DNA from: Calonectria ilicicola
Lineage: Eukaryota > Ascomycota > Sordariomycetes > Hypocreales > Nectriaceae
Direction: 5' to 3'
Assembly (NCBI GenBank): GCA_020809705.1
Contig: CP085828.1
Span: forward strand, 4,464,001-4,528,000
DNA: 64,000 nt
Shown: positions 11,527 through 23,534 of the stretch, in pieces
Layout of the letters: each line of letters starts with the position of its first letter
Position numbering within the stretch: the stretch's first letter is position 1
Notes under the pieces: model-generated
Databases searched by the model: none
What the model was told of the DNA's origin: nothing
What the model saw: the letters and a program-made list of their open reading frames with translations, nothing else
Made by a program: the position numbers and the translations under genes

Positions 11527-13561
11527 ATGTTTTTTCAAAAGAATCATATCCTTGGTTACAAATATGACGCTGAAAAGCTTTGGATCCAACCTTGGGGGCA
11601 AAATGCATTCCGCGTCCGTGCCATCCGATCCCAAATCGGATCGTTGGAGAATTGGGCCCTGCAAAGTCCTTCGCCTATTGAGCCACATATTTCTCTTTCT
11701 GATGATTCAGCGACCATAGTCAGCGGAAATATTAAGGCTTGCATTTCGAAACTCGGAATACTAGCAATCTACAACGCCCAAGACAAGCTCCTTCTCCGAG
11801 AGTATACCCGGAATCGACGGGACCTTCTCGATCCGAAATGCAGCTCTCTTCATATTGAAGCGCGCGAGTTTAAAGGAATACCAGGAACTGGGAACTTTCA
11901 TTTGACTGCGCGTTTCGAAAGTGTTGACCCAACAGAAAAGATTTTTGGAATGGGTCAATACCAGCAGCCTTGGCTAGATCTCAAGGGCCAGGATCTGGAA
12001 TTGGCCCACCGCAATTCTCAAGCAAGCGTGCCATTCTTGATTTCATCTCAAGGATACGGGTTCCTCTGGAATAACCCGGCCATAGGAAGGGCTGTGTTTG
12101 GCAAAAATATCACAACCTTTGAAGCTTACTCAACCAAGGTTCTCGACTACTGGGTCGTGGCGGGAGACACTCCGGCAGAGATTTTGGAAGCCTATGCAAG
12201 TGTCACAGGAACAGTGCCGATGATGCCAGAGTACGGGTTAGGCTTTTGGCAATGCAAACTACGATACCAAACACAAGACGAGCTGCTACAGGTTGCTAGA
12301 GAATACAAGCGCCGAAATATTCCTATCGACCTTATTGTTGTCGACTTTTTTCATTGGAAACGTCAAGGCGAATGGTCGTTTGATTCTGACTATTGGCCTG
12401 ATCCAGGTAAGATGCACGAAAACAATGTACACCCAGAATGCTAATACCGATGCAGATGCAATGGTCAGAGAGCTCAATGAAATGAAGATTGAGCTAATGG
12501 TATCTATTTGGCCGACCGTGGACAAAAAGTCTCAAAATTTTAACCATATGCTGGAAAATGGATATCTCATTCGTGTGGACCGAGGCGTGCGTACAGGTCT
12601 CGATTTTGAAGGCGAAACCATTCACATCGACGCAACAAACCCAGAGGCAAGACAATATCTGTGGAACAAAGCCAAACAAAACTATTACTCCAAAGGAATC
12701 AAGACATTTTGGCTTGACGAAGCAGAACCCGAATATGCAGCGTATGATTTTGACAACTACCGGTATTGGCTTGGGTCCAATCAATCAATCGGAAACATTT
12801 ACCCAGTTGAATATTCCAAAGCATTCTACGAAGGTCAGGAAGCCGCAGGACAGAAGAACATTGTCAATCTTGTGCGATGCGCTTGGGCAGGTAGTCAAAA
12901 GTACGGCGCCTTGGTGTGGAGCGGTGACATTGCGTCTTCTTGGGCAAGCTTCAAGAACCAACTAATTGCAGGCCTGAATATGGGACTTTCTGGATTGCCT
13001 TGGTGGACAACTGACATTGGCGGGTTTCATGGAGGCGATCCCAATGATGAGAAGTTCCGCGAGCTTTTCGTCCGCTGGTTTCAGTGGGGTGCCTTTTGTC
13101 CAGTAATGCGACTACATGGCGACCGGGAGCCCCGCCAGCCTCAGCAAGGAGAAACCGGCGGTGCGACTTGTTGTAGCGGCGCTCCAAACGAAGTCTGGTC
13201 CTACGGCGAAGGTGTTTATGAGATCTGTATCAAGTACATCCAAATCCGTGAACAACTCAGGGATTATACCCGAGGCCTCATGAAGGAGGCCCATGAGAAG
13301 GGCTCGCCAGTCATGAGGCCCCTTTTCTACGAGTTTCCGCACGATGAAAAGAGTTGGGTGATTTCAACCCAGTACATGTACGGAGACAAGTACCTGTGTT
13401 GTCCAGTTCTCGAACCCGGCCAGACCAAGATGACAGTTTATCTTCCTCCCCTGGCGGATGGAGGCCAGTGGACTTCGTTTTCCGGCGACAAAACTTATGC
13501 ATCAGGCCTGGATGTTGAGATTGACTGCCCACTGAGTGATATGCCGGTTTTTGTTAGGTAG
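11527..13561 (+). CDS. GH31 family glycoside hydrolase (alpha-xylosidase/alpha-glucosidase type)
   Basis: Two exons, 11527-12406 and 12456-13561, give 661 residues; the 49-bp intron (GTAAGA..CTAAT..GCAG) restores 'YWPDPDAMVRELNE'. The frame is open further upstream, but the first ATG that leads straight into the family N-terminus ('ILGYKYDAEKLWIQPWG') is at 11527. The catalytic nucleophile should be Asp381 in 'FWLDEAEPEY' and the acid/base Asp451 in 'WSGDIASSW'. Other family signatures are 'GLNMGLSGLPWWTTDIGGF' and 'RWFQWGAFCPVMRLHG'. No signal peptide is seen, so the enzyme is probably intracellular and acts on imported oligosaccharides. GH31 includes alpha-xylosidases and alpha-glucosidases; the sequence alone does not settle which. 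The adjacent regulator, permease and second glycosidase suggest one sugar-use locus. Confidence 0.92.
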
Positions 13562-13650
13562 ATTTCTCGGAGTCCTCTAGCAGACAATACATCATATCAT
13601 TATTACTATTTAAACTAATAAATTGAACCCAGTACTCATGACATAATAAA

Positions 13651-16600
13651 CTATGTGCCCCCTGTCGTAAAATCTAGTGCTGCTACCTGTAGCAAGCACT
13701 TGAGAGTCTCGGCATAAGATCTCTCGATTCCCCACGTACTAATCGTATCACTCGTCTCACATGCCCATTCTGACTGTCTCTGTCTAGAATTTTGATCACG
13801 CGTGATTGATAGTAAGCGCACGCCTTCCTTGAGAATCTTTTCAGGTGCTCTGGGGCCACAAACATTACCCACGTTGAGCATATAGCCATTCATTTTATGC
13901 CCTAGGCGTACGTATACCTGTACCATCTCATCATCACAAGGTCGGTCGAGGTGAATAAATGAAGGTTCGGGCTCCTCATCGACGTCATTGTGTGACAATA
14001 CTGCCTTGGCACGGTCAGGTGATGGGTTTCCATCACTTTTATCTGCCAGTCCGCTCTCTGAACCTGACCTCCTCGCCTCATGTCCGTTATTCAACTTGTA
14101 TGCTTGAGTAGATGTACTGTATGCCCAAGTGACAAGAGTGGCTAGGTATATAGAAAATGGTTCTACGAAGTTGCTGCTGCTATAACGGCGCACATGCCAC
14201 AGCAGCGCGCCTGCATGCACCATGCACAGTCTTGCTTTGAACTGGTCACGAATGGCCCATTGAAATAGATAGCCCCTTGCCTCTAAATATTTCTCCTTGT
14301 TCACTTTTCCGCCTTTTGCCATTGACGCTGAGGCTGAGGCCATGTACTGCATGTGCTGTATCGGAGTAAGAAGTAGCAGCCGTGAAAGATGAAGATGTAG
14401 GAGAGTGGGATGTTCCCAACCTCCCGCGCCAGCAGCCGTGCTGTTTGCATTCCAATGGAGGATATCAAGACAGTCGCAAGCACTATTTCTCCATTTTGAC
14501 ACAATTTGTAGGGTTGGTGGCCAGGTCTGACTCGACTCTTCCGAAGATGATCGAGGCTGAATCTTGGCGTTTGGAACCCATCTGGATAGAGCAGTTTGTT
14601 GTTGATAAATCGCCTCGTTAGTGCGTCGGCACACGGCGTATATCAAGAGCACCTTGCTAAATTCGCCAAGTTTTGGTGGCAAGCGTTTCTCCAAATATAA
14701 TATATCGATGGCTTCTGAAAGAGGGGCTAAATCACAATTCATTTAGTTATTAAGAGTTAGAGAGTGACATTATACACGCAGGAGAAAGATTGAACGAACT
14801 GGTTGAATAGTTACTGTTCGAGATACATTCTATAGTAGGGTGATCCCAAATGTCATCTGGCGAGGGAAGCGGTAATTTTAAATCATAGAGTTGTAACAGT
14901 GGAGAACGATTAAACTCCAAGGCAATGATATAGTCAAGGAGCTGCAATTCATCTTTAGTTGAATACGTCGTACGTTATTAGTATGTTAAACTTACTCCAA
15001 GCATCATTCCTGTTCTAACGTGGCTTTCTGCATATATCCAACTCGAAATTCGTCCCCCGTCGCCAGAATTGGAATTAATATCTCGATTTTCTGTCACTTC
15101 AGAAAGAAAACCGTGACTTTTAGCTTGTTCAATGATATGGCATCGCGCCCTGAGGGCCCGTTCTGTTGAACCTCTGCTGCCACTGTGAAGCAAACAAATT
15201 AAATAAAGAACTTTGCATTGCATTGTCGGCAGATCAACGTTATTGGTTATCTGGTCTTCATTTGATGGCATCCACAAGTCGTTGCGCTCGGTAGAAGCAG
15301 ACCGAGACAGCAACCCGCCCAATATTTGGTCAAACACTTGGACAACGATATTGGGGTGAGGCTCCAAAGCATACATAGACCCAACGGCTGAGATAGCGAG
15401 CAGCAAAGCCCAGTTTTCTGCCTCATTAAAAGCGGATTCGCTTTTTTGGATAAAGGGGTAAGCTGGATGGAAAAATTCAAAATACAAATTAATGTAATGT
15501 CTGACACGAGTTGGTGATGGAAAAGTCGTCCAGTCCAGATTTAAGGAGTGTGTCTCCGGCTGTGCTTGAATTCTCTGCTTTAGATTCTCATGGGTATCAT
15601 CCGAAATGAATGAACCGGGAGAAGCTACTTGCATGTGTCTGTTCGATGTTGTAGACGCCATAGTGACCAATGAAGTGTTTCCGCCATCACCGGTTTCGAG
15701 AAATGGGATGCTCGATGACAGTCTTCGGAGCACGCGACCTCTGAATGGCGCCCTTGCTGCAGCACCATCAACATAAAATGTCCCTTCCGTGGACCTGGAC
15801 ATATTTGAATCGCCGCCAGTTTGCGTGGAAGACGGAGTCGCATCTTTGTTGCTATTTTCCAAGCATTGTTCTCCCGATCCATATCCTACAGTTATCGCTA
15901 CCGGTGACAAGACTTGCGGTTGTGTTGAATTAATTTCCGGCTGTGATTGGAAGTAGCCACTGTTTTGAGGTGTGCTAGAAGTGTAAAAACCTCCGATGGC
16001 CTCGACGTCTGGGTTAAAATTGGGCAACGCCGCCAGCTGGGCCTCCCAGTCCAGCGGGTCATGATACTGGGGAGACAGCCAGTTGATGGTTGATGTGCTG
16101 ACCATATAATCATTCAAAGCAGGGTCGACCATATATGGAGGCATATAATTGACCTGAAAAGGCTCCGACGGGTTCTCTAATGCTGAATGTGGGTTGGACC
16201 AAGTGATGGTGTTGGGAAATTCACCAACCGCTGTACCAGATGCTAGCCTCTGCAGTCCAACATCTCCAGGCTCGCGATCAGCAATGCTATTTTCCAGAAC
16301 TGCAGAAGGCTCACACGGTGAGGCATTTGCTCCTATTTGATCATCTCGGCTTTCTGGAGTGCTCGCCACGCTCATTTGGCGAAATGGTTGTTCGCTTGGT
16401 GAGCCCCCATCATCACCATGTTGACTCAACGGAGAAGCTTTGCGTTTTCTTGCAGTCGGGTACCTGCATTCAAGTCCTCGTTGTTGGCATCGATTGCACG
16501 GTGACTCTTTAGAGCATCTAACACGACTGGCGGCACACTCTACACATGCCCGTGATGACACGGCATGGGTTCCGGAGGATTCTGCCACGTGAGATGACAT

Positions 16601-16756
16601 GTGTCGATTTAAGACGTCTTGTCGGGAAAAACATTTACCACAGCCCGCGCATTTGTACGGCTTTTCCTGCGTGTGTCCTCGAATATGTCGCGCCAGGTGT
16701 TCCTGTCTCGCAAACGAGCTGGAGCAAATGTGGCAGCTGTACGGTTGGGGCGCCAT
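13651..16756 (-). CDS. C2H2 + Zn2Cys6 transcription factor with fungal-specific middle region
   Basis: Three exons, 16756-14996, 14941-14815 and 14726-13651, give 987 residues. The N-terminus holds two C2H2 fingers ('[19 protein letters not shown]', '[19 protein letters not shown]') followed at once by a Zn2Cys6 cluster ('[17 protein letters not shown]', 'CQQRGLEC') and a basic tail. The C-terminal half matches the fungal_trans region, with '[14 protein letters not shown]' just before the second intron. For that intron I took the donor GTAACT at 14814, because the nearer GTGTAT breaks the frame. Its stop lies 90 bases from the end of the GH31 gene and its promoter faces the sugar permease, so it is a plausible local regulator of the carbohydrate genes. 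That is inference from position only. Confidence 0.88.
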
Positions 16757-16934
16757 CTCTCAGGAATTAGATGGCAAAGCATCACCGCATGTTTGAAGAG
16801 CAGATTCGCTAGAATACGCAAGCATGCACTCGGGCAATATTCCGCTCGGAATAGGAACAGTGTCGAAATATTTCTTGCCGAAAACCCGCTGGATAAGGTT
16901 GTTTTAATTAGGCATAGCGTAGCTGAAATTATCC

Positions 16935-16958
16935 GGGGTAGTATTCATTCACTACCCC
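16935..16958. promoter_or_regulatory. Inverted repeat GGGGTAGT-N8-ACTACCCC upstream of the dual-finger regulator
   Basis: Perfect 8-bp arms (16935-16942 and 16951-16958) lie about 180-200 bases upstream of the regulator's start codon. The spacing and symmetry suit a dimeric or C2H2-type binding site, possibly for autoregulation. Function is inferred. Confidence 0.4.
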
Positions 16959-17419
16959 GCTGGACAGGACTGGGCTGGACTAGGTACGGGGTGATGGTTA
17001 CGTTAATAAAGATTGCTCCCATGCGTTGCGCTGGGCCTAAAATAAAGCTATAGGGTTTTATATGCCTCTCATCGAGCTCTACAAGGTGATATTCCATACC
17101 CAGTATACAAACGTGGCTAATACTGCAGCCTACCGAGAACTTGCAATCCTCAGTAAAGAAATTGCCCTTTAGATAAACAAAATTTGGTATATGAATGAAT
17201 GGCATTGGTTAACAACATCATTATCAACGTTTTTAAACATGTCTCGAAGTTGTGTTATCCACGGCGTGAAGAGAATTTTGCAGAGCACAAGGCACAAGCA
17301 AGAATATACTGCATACCATGGGTCGCAAAATTCATTCATTGTAATAACAAGATAAATGCAAGGGTTTTCTAATAATTATCTGTGTATTCCTTCCAATATG
17401 CTGGCCAAAATTCTTCCAG

Positions 17420-17659
17420 AGTGGTCAAGCCTGCCAAGAAACCCCAGACTCGAAAACCGCTACCGAGACAAGTTCGAGCACAACCACTACATTCGACACT
17501 ACAACTGAAACCACCGCTTCTGATGTGATTATTACGTCTACTAACATGATTACCTCCACAGATACGTCAACCACTTCTGAGACGGCTAATGACATCTCCA
17601 TTGCCGAGACAATCACAATCATTTCAAGTTCGCCTACAGCATATATTCCCATACCATAG
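17420..17659 (+). pseudogene. Ser/Thr-rich coding remnant, no start codon
   Basis: One plus-strand frame ending at TAG 17657-17659 encodes a low-complexity Ser/Thr stretch ('TATETSSSTTTTFDTTTETT', 'ISSSPTAYIPIP') with biased codon-like composition, as in secreted O-glycosylated cell-wall or CFEM/WSC stalk regions. The frame stays open upstream into a hydrophobic run, but I found no ATG and no convincing 5' exon. It is best read as a gene remnant or an unfound last exon. Confidence 0.3.
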
Positions 17660-18080
17660 TTGCTTTGACAACAAGTCGCCGTAAGAAAGGCAGTATCTAT
17701 TGATAGCTATTCCGAGGATTGAAGAGTCGCAAACAATTAGGAGGCCTATAGCGCAGGTATGGATACTGAAGCATCTGAGGCGCCAGGGCCAGTGTGCTCG
17801 CCAAAATTAAGGAAATGCACATCTGCCACCTTTATGTTCCTAAGGAAGAACCTTGTTGAACTCGCTGTTTATTTTTTAACCCAAAATATATGAATATTGA
17901 AGACAAAAATCTTATATTCTAACTCATCAGAATATTTCCGGTGCCCCTCCAAGACGCTTTATGCCTCTATATTTTTGTTATCTCGAGAACCAAAGCTCCG
18001 TTGCCCGATATTTACTGATCTCGGAATGGGAGCATAAAATAAAATATTGCGGGCAAGCAATCACAGGGTAGCAACCTCCT

Positions 18081-18116
18081 CCCCACCGGAGAAATCATCA
18101 TCGATCTCCGGTGGGG
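18081..18116. promoter_or_regulatory. Perfect 12-bp inverted repeat CCCCACCGGAGA-N12-TCTCCGGTGGGG
   Basis: The arms are at 18081-18092 and 18105-18116, about 310-340 bases upstream of the permease start. One arm, or a one-base variant of it, recurs at 11253, 25171 and 25385, upstream of the two glycosidase genes. A CCG/CGG core with two-fold symmetry is what Zn2Cys6 dimers bind, so this is a candidate operator for the local regulator. The GTGGGG part also fits CreA. Confidence 0.5.
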
Positions 18117-18423
18117 TAAAATTTGCCCAGAGTCCAAGACCAATGTGGCCTGACGTAGCTAAATTAGCCGGAGACTTTCCACGGCTAGCGACATCCGACA
18201 AGCCAAATCGAGCTGGCAGTTCGGATGGAGACCCGGCATGTACATCAAGCGAAGTGATAAAACCACCCCGCATCGAAGAGTTTGGTTGAGAGGCTTGTGA
18301 AAGCTGGGCTTATATAGATAGACAAGATGTTGCTTCTTTAGTTTTATGATGGAGAGTGTTTCTTAATTTTTCCACTGATAATATACCATTAACCTGTACT
18401 TAAAACATCAAATTGATCCCACC

Positions 18424-20031
18424 ATGATGCCTTCTCACCACGAGGACAAGGTGGTGAGGGCTAGTGAGGATGAGCATGCTCCCGATTACAATGCCACCAA
18501 GGATTTTGCCATTGCCAAACAGGCGGCTGAAGAGGAACATAAGCTCGGGTTTTCCGAAGCTATTCGACGGTATCCCAAAGCTGCCATGTGGTCTGTATTG
18601 CTTTCAACTTCGATAATCATGGAAGGATACGACATTGTCTTGATTTCCTCCTTCTTTGCCCAGCCATCCTTTCGAAAGCACTATGGCGAGTATCAGCCCA
18701 GCTCTGATAGTTGGCAGATTACAGCATCCTGGCAAAATGGTCTCAGCAACGCTGTTAGCGTCGGCACAATCATTGGCGCATTTTTGAATGGCTACTTTAC
18801 ACACAAGTTTGGGTATCGGAAGATCCTGTTAGCCTCGCTCGTGGCGATTGTAGCCTGCATCTTTATATCATTCTTCTCTCCGAACGTCCCCGTCTTGCTA
18901 GTTGGTCAATTTCTTTGCGGAGTCCCTTGGGGCGTGTTTGCCACAATGGCTCCGGCATATGCGTCGGAGGTCTGTCCCATGGCACTGCGCGGCTATCTCA
19001 CAGTCTACGTCAACCTGTGCTGGAGTCTGGGCCAACTCATTTCGGCCGGTGTTCAAGCTGGCTTCTCTGAAAAGCCTGGGCAATAGTCTTACCGGATTCC
19101 TTTTGCGATTCAGTGGGCTTGGCCCGTGCCGTTGTTCGCCATTCTGTTTTTTGCACCAGAATCTCCGTGGTATTTTGTGCGAATTGGAGACCTCGATGCT
19201 GCAGAAAAGTCGGTGGCGCGCCTTTCATCCTCTCCGGAACCAGGTCATACTCCCCAGACCATTGCAATGATGATTCATACAAATGAAATTGAAAAGACGA
19301 TTGATGACGGCACATCATATTGGGATTGTTTCCGTGGTGTTGATCTGCGTCGCACGGAAATCGCATGCATGGCATTTGCCGCCCAGCCTTTTTGTGGCTC
19401 GGCCATGGGTGGAACACCGACGTACTTTTTTGTACAGGCGGGCTTGCCAGAATCCATATCCTTCCGAATGTCGGTTGGCGGGCTGGGGATTGCGACATTG
19501 GGCACAATCATCTCCTGGTGGCTGCTCGCTCCCTTTGGTCGACGAACTTTGTACCTTTGGGGACTGGGCGGTCTGACGTTGGTGCTATTGACGGTGGGAT
19601 TTATCAGTGTTGGCGCAGGCGATTCTGAAGCGGGTAACTACGCGCAAGCTGCGATGATGCTTGTCTGGCTGGGTGTCTACTACAGCACGGTTGTGCCAGT
19701 GTGCTACGTCATTATTTCCGAGGTATCCTCGACTCGTTTGCGCAACAAGAGCATTTGCATCAGTCGGATTGCATATTACATTGCGCAGATTATCTGCAAT
19801 GTTGTCAACCCGTATATGCTAAATCCAACTGCAGGTGACTGGCGCGGCAAAACTGGGTTTTTCTGGGGTGCCTGTTCATTCTTGTTTTTGGTGTGGACCT
19901 TTTTCCGGTTACCTGAGACAAAAGGCAAGACATTTGAGGAATTGGATATTCTCTTTGATCACGGGGTTGGTTCACGCGAGTTTGCCAAATATAAGGTTGA
20001 TGCTTATGCTGAGGGGGGACAGACGGATTGA
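18424..20031 (+). pseudogene. MFS sugar (alpha-glucoside type) permease with one in-frame TAG
   Basis: The frame runs from ATG 18424 to TGA 20031 (535 codons) with a single break: TAG at 19084-19086 (codon 221), in the segment 'SEKPGQ-stop-SYRIPFAIQW'. In relatives this position is commonly Trp (GQWSYRIPF), so TGG to TAG is the simplest change. Both sides are otherwise intact: an N-terminal cytosolic tail, the sugar-porter motif around 'GYRKILLAS', 'PAYASEVCPMALRGY', the second-half 'APFGRRTLYLWG' and the C-terminal 'PETKGKTFEELDILF'. About 12 membrane helices are expected. It belongs with the GH31 and GH39-like genes as the uptake step. Either it is a recent pseudogene, or the base is a sequence error, or the stop is read through. 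No short intron of normal size removes the codon. Confidence 0.85.
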
Positions 20032-22489
20032 GAGTATTGCATACATGCAGAGACAGAATGGTAGCCTTAAGCTTGAAGCAAATGATTATTTCATTGGGGA
20101 AAAATTAAGCTGAAATAAAATGATAGAAAAAAAAAAAGAAAATGCATTGGTGAAATTATCATGCACAGTGGATTAACATCTGAAATTGACTTTTAAATCT
20201 AGGGTAGGCGTGGGAGAGCATGTTTGTGTGCCAAATGTGCAGAGAGAAAAAGAGAAAGGTTGCATAGCAGCAGAATGGGGCAGCCAGTGAAGTACCAAGC
20301 GCGACTGAAAGATACATACACGATGGATGATGTTAGCCAAACATCCAAGCTGAGGAGTGCCGTCACCATCACCATCGCCATTGGACCTTAGATACAATAC
20401 ACCCCTTGAAAGCTTGTGCCCCTGTGACTTCCTCACCTTAAAACTCAACTACCTGAAGATATTAGTTTGGTAGTAAAAAAAAAAAAGAAAATAAATAAAT
20501 AAATATTAATAAGCTTTATATATAAATTACTTATTTACTTAATTTATGTAATAATTATTTATTTATAATTTGGCTGAAAGATGGCAGGAAAAGGTAGGCA
20601 GGGTACAAACTTTCAGGGATTGTACTGTACAGTCATCCTCTCATGCTGTTTGGTTGCAGTGCCCCTGTGAGTGGGTCGTCGCGACAGAACGCGTGCCAGT
20701 GGGGTCTCATCAAGACGTGTCAAGCGAATCCTAGGTAGCAAAGGTGAACAGGTGGCGGGTTACACGCATGCACGCTCACATCGGACATGTTACTTCACAT
20801 TCTAGTCCCTTCTTCACGTCCGCCGCAAGCAGCAGGACCGCAATGAAAAGAGAAGTGGTAAATCAAAAATTGCACCCACCATGGCCCCGAAGGACAATGG
20901 AGCAAGGAGCGACTCCGCGATGTGCTATGCAGGCCCTCCATACTGAGGCTCGCCAGTCTTGAGCGGCGAGACTCTAGATAAGGTAAGTATGAAGAAGAAA
21001 AGAGAAAAAGAAGAGTGAATAGAGGGAGGGAGGGAAAGCTGGCATTATATAGAGGGCTCTGTGTGGTCCGAGCGCCCTCGGCTGATCCTGCGGCTGACGC
21101 TGACGCTGATGGATGCCTAGCAGGCAGCCGTGGGATGACTAATGAACCAAAACAGACCCAAAAGTCAAGACACACATGACCTGCACAATATATTTGCATA
21201 ATAGTATATATATGCATGGTACATACAATGAAACTTTTGTAATGTCTGCATAATTTGTGTTGTGGAGGCCACATCACCCTCTCTCTCACACATAGTCATA
21301 TCAGATGATAAGGCTTGCCATCGCCACCTTACCTTTGGTGAAGCCGGGAGAGCAGATAAAGTTGACTTGGCCAACTCTTGCCAGAGATATTACTGTGTAT
21401 TTTGTTTCAATGCACATTTTCATATTCCAGGAAATTTGATCTGACCCAATCTCGGATGAATTCTCGATTTTAGTCATTTCAGTTCGGACTACCCTAGATC
21501 GTTTTATTAAGACGGGACCCTAGCCAACGGACTCCCCCCTCAAAGGACCCCCACGTAACTTTTACTGCCAAAACACATCTTGATGCTTAGATAATCGATG
21601 GTTTTTGGTGGTAAAAGTCACGGGGGGTTCGTGGAGGGACGTATGCACAAAGGTCCTATCCCCTGCGGTGGAACCACTACGTTTCACACTGCAATTTTAA
21701 CCCCACAGGAGTATGCCGTAGACTCACATTATGTGAGACCCGGTGTGCACTACATGTATAATGACAAAAGATGACTTGACAATCTACCTGACCTCATTAA
21801 GGCTAGCTATTTAAAGGGAAGTCCCTACTACTAGGGGGATCTACATAGCCGGATATCCCACCCAATTTGGGGCCCTGCAAGCCCTCCCAATAGCCCTCAC
21901 TCCGGGGATCTATTTACACAAATAACTAACCGGGGGCACTCAAGGAATATGAATCCGTACCACTGGGCCTATCCCACCCTCACAGAACTAATTATCTTTA
22001 GCAGCCCTGAAGGACTCGGATTTAAGCAGGCGCACCTACCGCAATTGGCGTCGTACTCAACGGACTTTGTACATAAGTCCATAACTTGGGTTCCAAGTCG
22101 GACTCAAATTGTATCCGTGGATGGCCGACCTCTAACTACATTGATTGGTAAATAGTAGCGTGGAGATTCGGAGATAATCGATCATAAATCTCCTACCAGC
22201 TAGCATTGGGGGTTTGCCAGGGTTCCCATGCCAATTGCAACCAAACCTTAAATCAATTTATCCTGGAGTGTGGTTTTCGGATGGGGTTTGTTTTATTCTT
22301 GCTGAAAAGGGAAATAACTTAACCCCGAGATGACAAATATGCAGACGGTAACCACTAGATAAAATCTATGACCTTCCCTCTATCCTCGGGAAGCAAGTAA
22401 AGTAACCTCGTACCCCGAGCCGTTTTCTTGAATTTTTCACAGGTTTAAATAGAGGTGCCATCAAGATTTCGCAGCCACAGCCAGTCATC
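20032..22489. other. Long intergenic stretch with an A/T-rich patch and a fold-back repeat
   Basis: There is an A-run and TAAATAAATA-type A/T-rich sequence at about 20475-20570, and a fold-back element at 21511-21665 (listed separately). The frames here lack domains, signal peptides or splice partners. The last 100 bases hold a TTTAAATA box about 40 bases before the NmrA-like start codon. Confidence 0.4.
21511..21665. repeat. Imperfect fold-back (MITE-like) inverted repeat
   Basis: The left arm (about 21511-21579) and right arm (about 21596-21665) are imperfect inverted copies. For example CCCACGTAACTTTTACTGCC on the left corresponds to the reverse complement CCCCGTGACTTTTACCACC on the right. 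A loop of about 16 bases separates them. Many differences are transitions, which would fit RIP-type decay. No target-site duplication was identified, so mobility is only suspected. Confidence 0.45.
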
Positions 22490-23422
22490 ATGCCTCAGGT
22501 GCTAGCTGTCTTCGGTGCCACAGGCCAGCAGGGCGGCTCTGTGATCAATCACGTCCTCAATGACGCAGGACTCTTGCAGCAATACAGAATTCGTGCTATT
22601 ACCCGCAACCCCAGCTCCGAGAAGGCAAGGGAGCTCGAGGCAAAGAACATCGAGATCATGCAAGGTGACGCGTCTAATCGGGCGTCCCTCAACAAAGCCC
22701 TGAGAGACGTGCACACCGTTTTCCTCATGGCGACGCCAAGTTCTAACATCGATCCTGAGGCCGAGTTTGACGCTGCAAAAAATATCGCCGACGTCTCCGT
22801 GGAGATGGGTGTACGTTATATAATCTTTAGTACACTACCATCTGCCAAAACCATTTCCGGTGGCAAGTACACAAAGATTACTATGTTCGACGCAAAAGCC
22901 AGAGCCGAAAACTACATCCGCAACCTCCCCATCAAAAGCGCATTTTACTCTCCTGGCTCTTTTATGGGCAATTATACTGGCTATATTGCTCCAAAAAGAG
23001 CATCCGATGGAAGCGATGCCTTCATCATGGCGTTTCATGTTTCGCCTAAGATTAGGATTCCACTTGTTGATGTTGCCAGCGATACGGGCAAGTTTGTTGC
23101 ACCCATCCTCGCTCATCCAGAGAAGTATCAGGAGAAGACGGTTTACGGGGCAGTGCGAACATACAGCCTGGAAGAGATAGCGGCTATATTTGAGAAGGTG
23201 ACAAAAGCGACCGTTGTTTACAAACAGATTTCGTTGGAGGAATTCAAAGCAAGTATGCCATTTGGGGCGGACACGATCGCAGAGGTATACAGTTATTATG
23301 AAAATTTTGGGTATTACGGTCCAGATACAGAGAAGTTGGTCGCGTCAGTGGGGGAGAATGTAAAGGGGAGCTTGACGACATTTGAAGAATTTTTAGTGAA
23401 CTCCAACTTCAGCCTAAGCTAG
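22490..23422 (+). CDS. NmrA-like NAD(P)-binding protein
   Basis: Single exon, 310 residues. The N-terminal 'VLAVFGATGQQGGSVINHVL' is the glycine-rich Rossmann motif of the NmrA/atypical short-chain dehydrogenase family. 'IRAITRNPSSEKARELEAKN' and 'QGDASNRASLNKAL' follow in the usual order, and 'VRYIIFSTLPSAKTISGGKYT' marks the mid-domain strand. Such proteins either sense the NAD(P) redox state, as NmrA does for nitrogen control, or act as oxidoreductases; the catalytic YxxxK is not obvious, which favours sensing. Start ATG 22490 is the first in frame and sits directly on the motif. Its link to the flanking sugar genes is positional only. Confidence 0.9.
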   Translation: MPQVLAVFGATGQQGGSVINHVLNDAGLLQQYRIRAITRNPSSEKARELEAKNIEIMQGDASNRASLNKALRDVHTVFLMATPSSNIDPEAEFDAAKNIADVSVEMGVRYIIFSTLPSAKTISGGKYTKITMFDAKARAENYIRNLPIKSAFYSPGSFMGNYTGYIAPKRASDGSDAFIMAFHVSPKIRIPLVDVASDTGKFVAPILAHPEKYQEKTVYGAVRTYSLEEIAAIFEKVTKATVVYKQISLEEFKASMPFGADTIAEVYSYYENFGYYGPDTEKLVASVGENVKGSLTTFEEFLVNSNFSLS

Positions 23423-23534
23423 GCTAGTCTAGGAACTATTGTAAGGTAGTTGCGCGGTGGTACAGGACGCGTCGGATCTTTCTACAGCAGAAGAAAACTG
23501 GGGCTGTTCTGTCTCTGAAATGGATTGTTGACTT

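Larger units (their letters stand above)
16757..18423. other. Long intergenic and promoter stretch between the regulator and the sugar permease
   Basis: Apart from the two inverted repeats and the Ser/Thr-rich remnant listed separately, I see no gene here. The right part is A/T-rich near 17860-17940. The stretch probably contains both divergent promoters. Confidence 0.4.

Noticed and set aside
14727..14777. Short version of regulator intron 2 using donor GTGTAT at 14777
   Set aside because: It shifts the frame; the donor GTAACT at 14814 keeps it and restores the expected fungal_trans sequence.
18424..20031. Two separate transporter genes
   Set aside because: The two halves are in the same frame, 13 codons apart, and complete one 12-helix porter; a single nonsense codon explains the split.
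20795..21289. Minus-strand frame of 164 codons
   Set aside because: It is low-complexity Ser/Arg/Leu sequence without domain, signal peptide or splice support.
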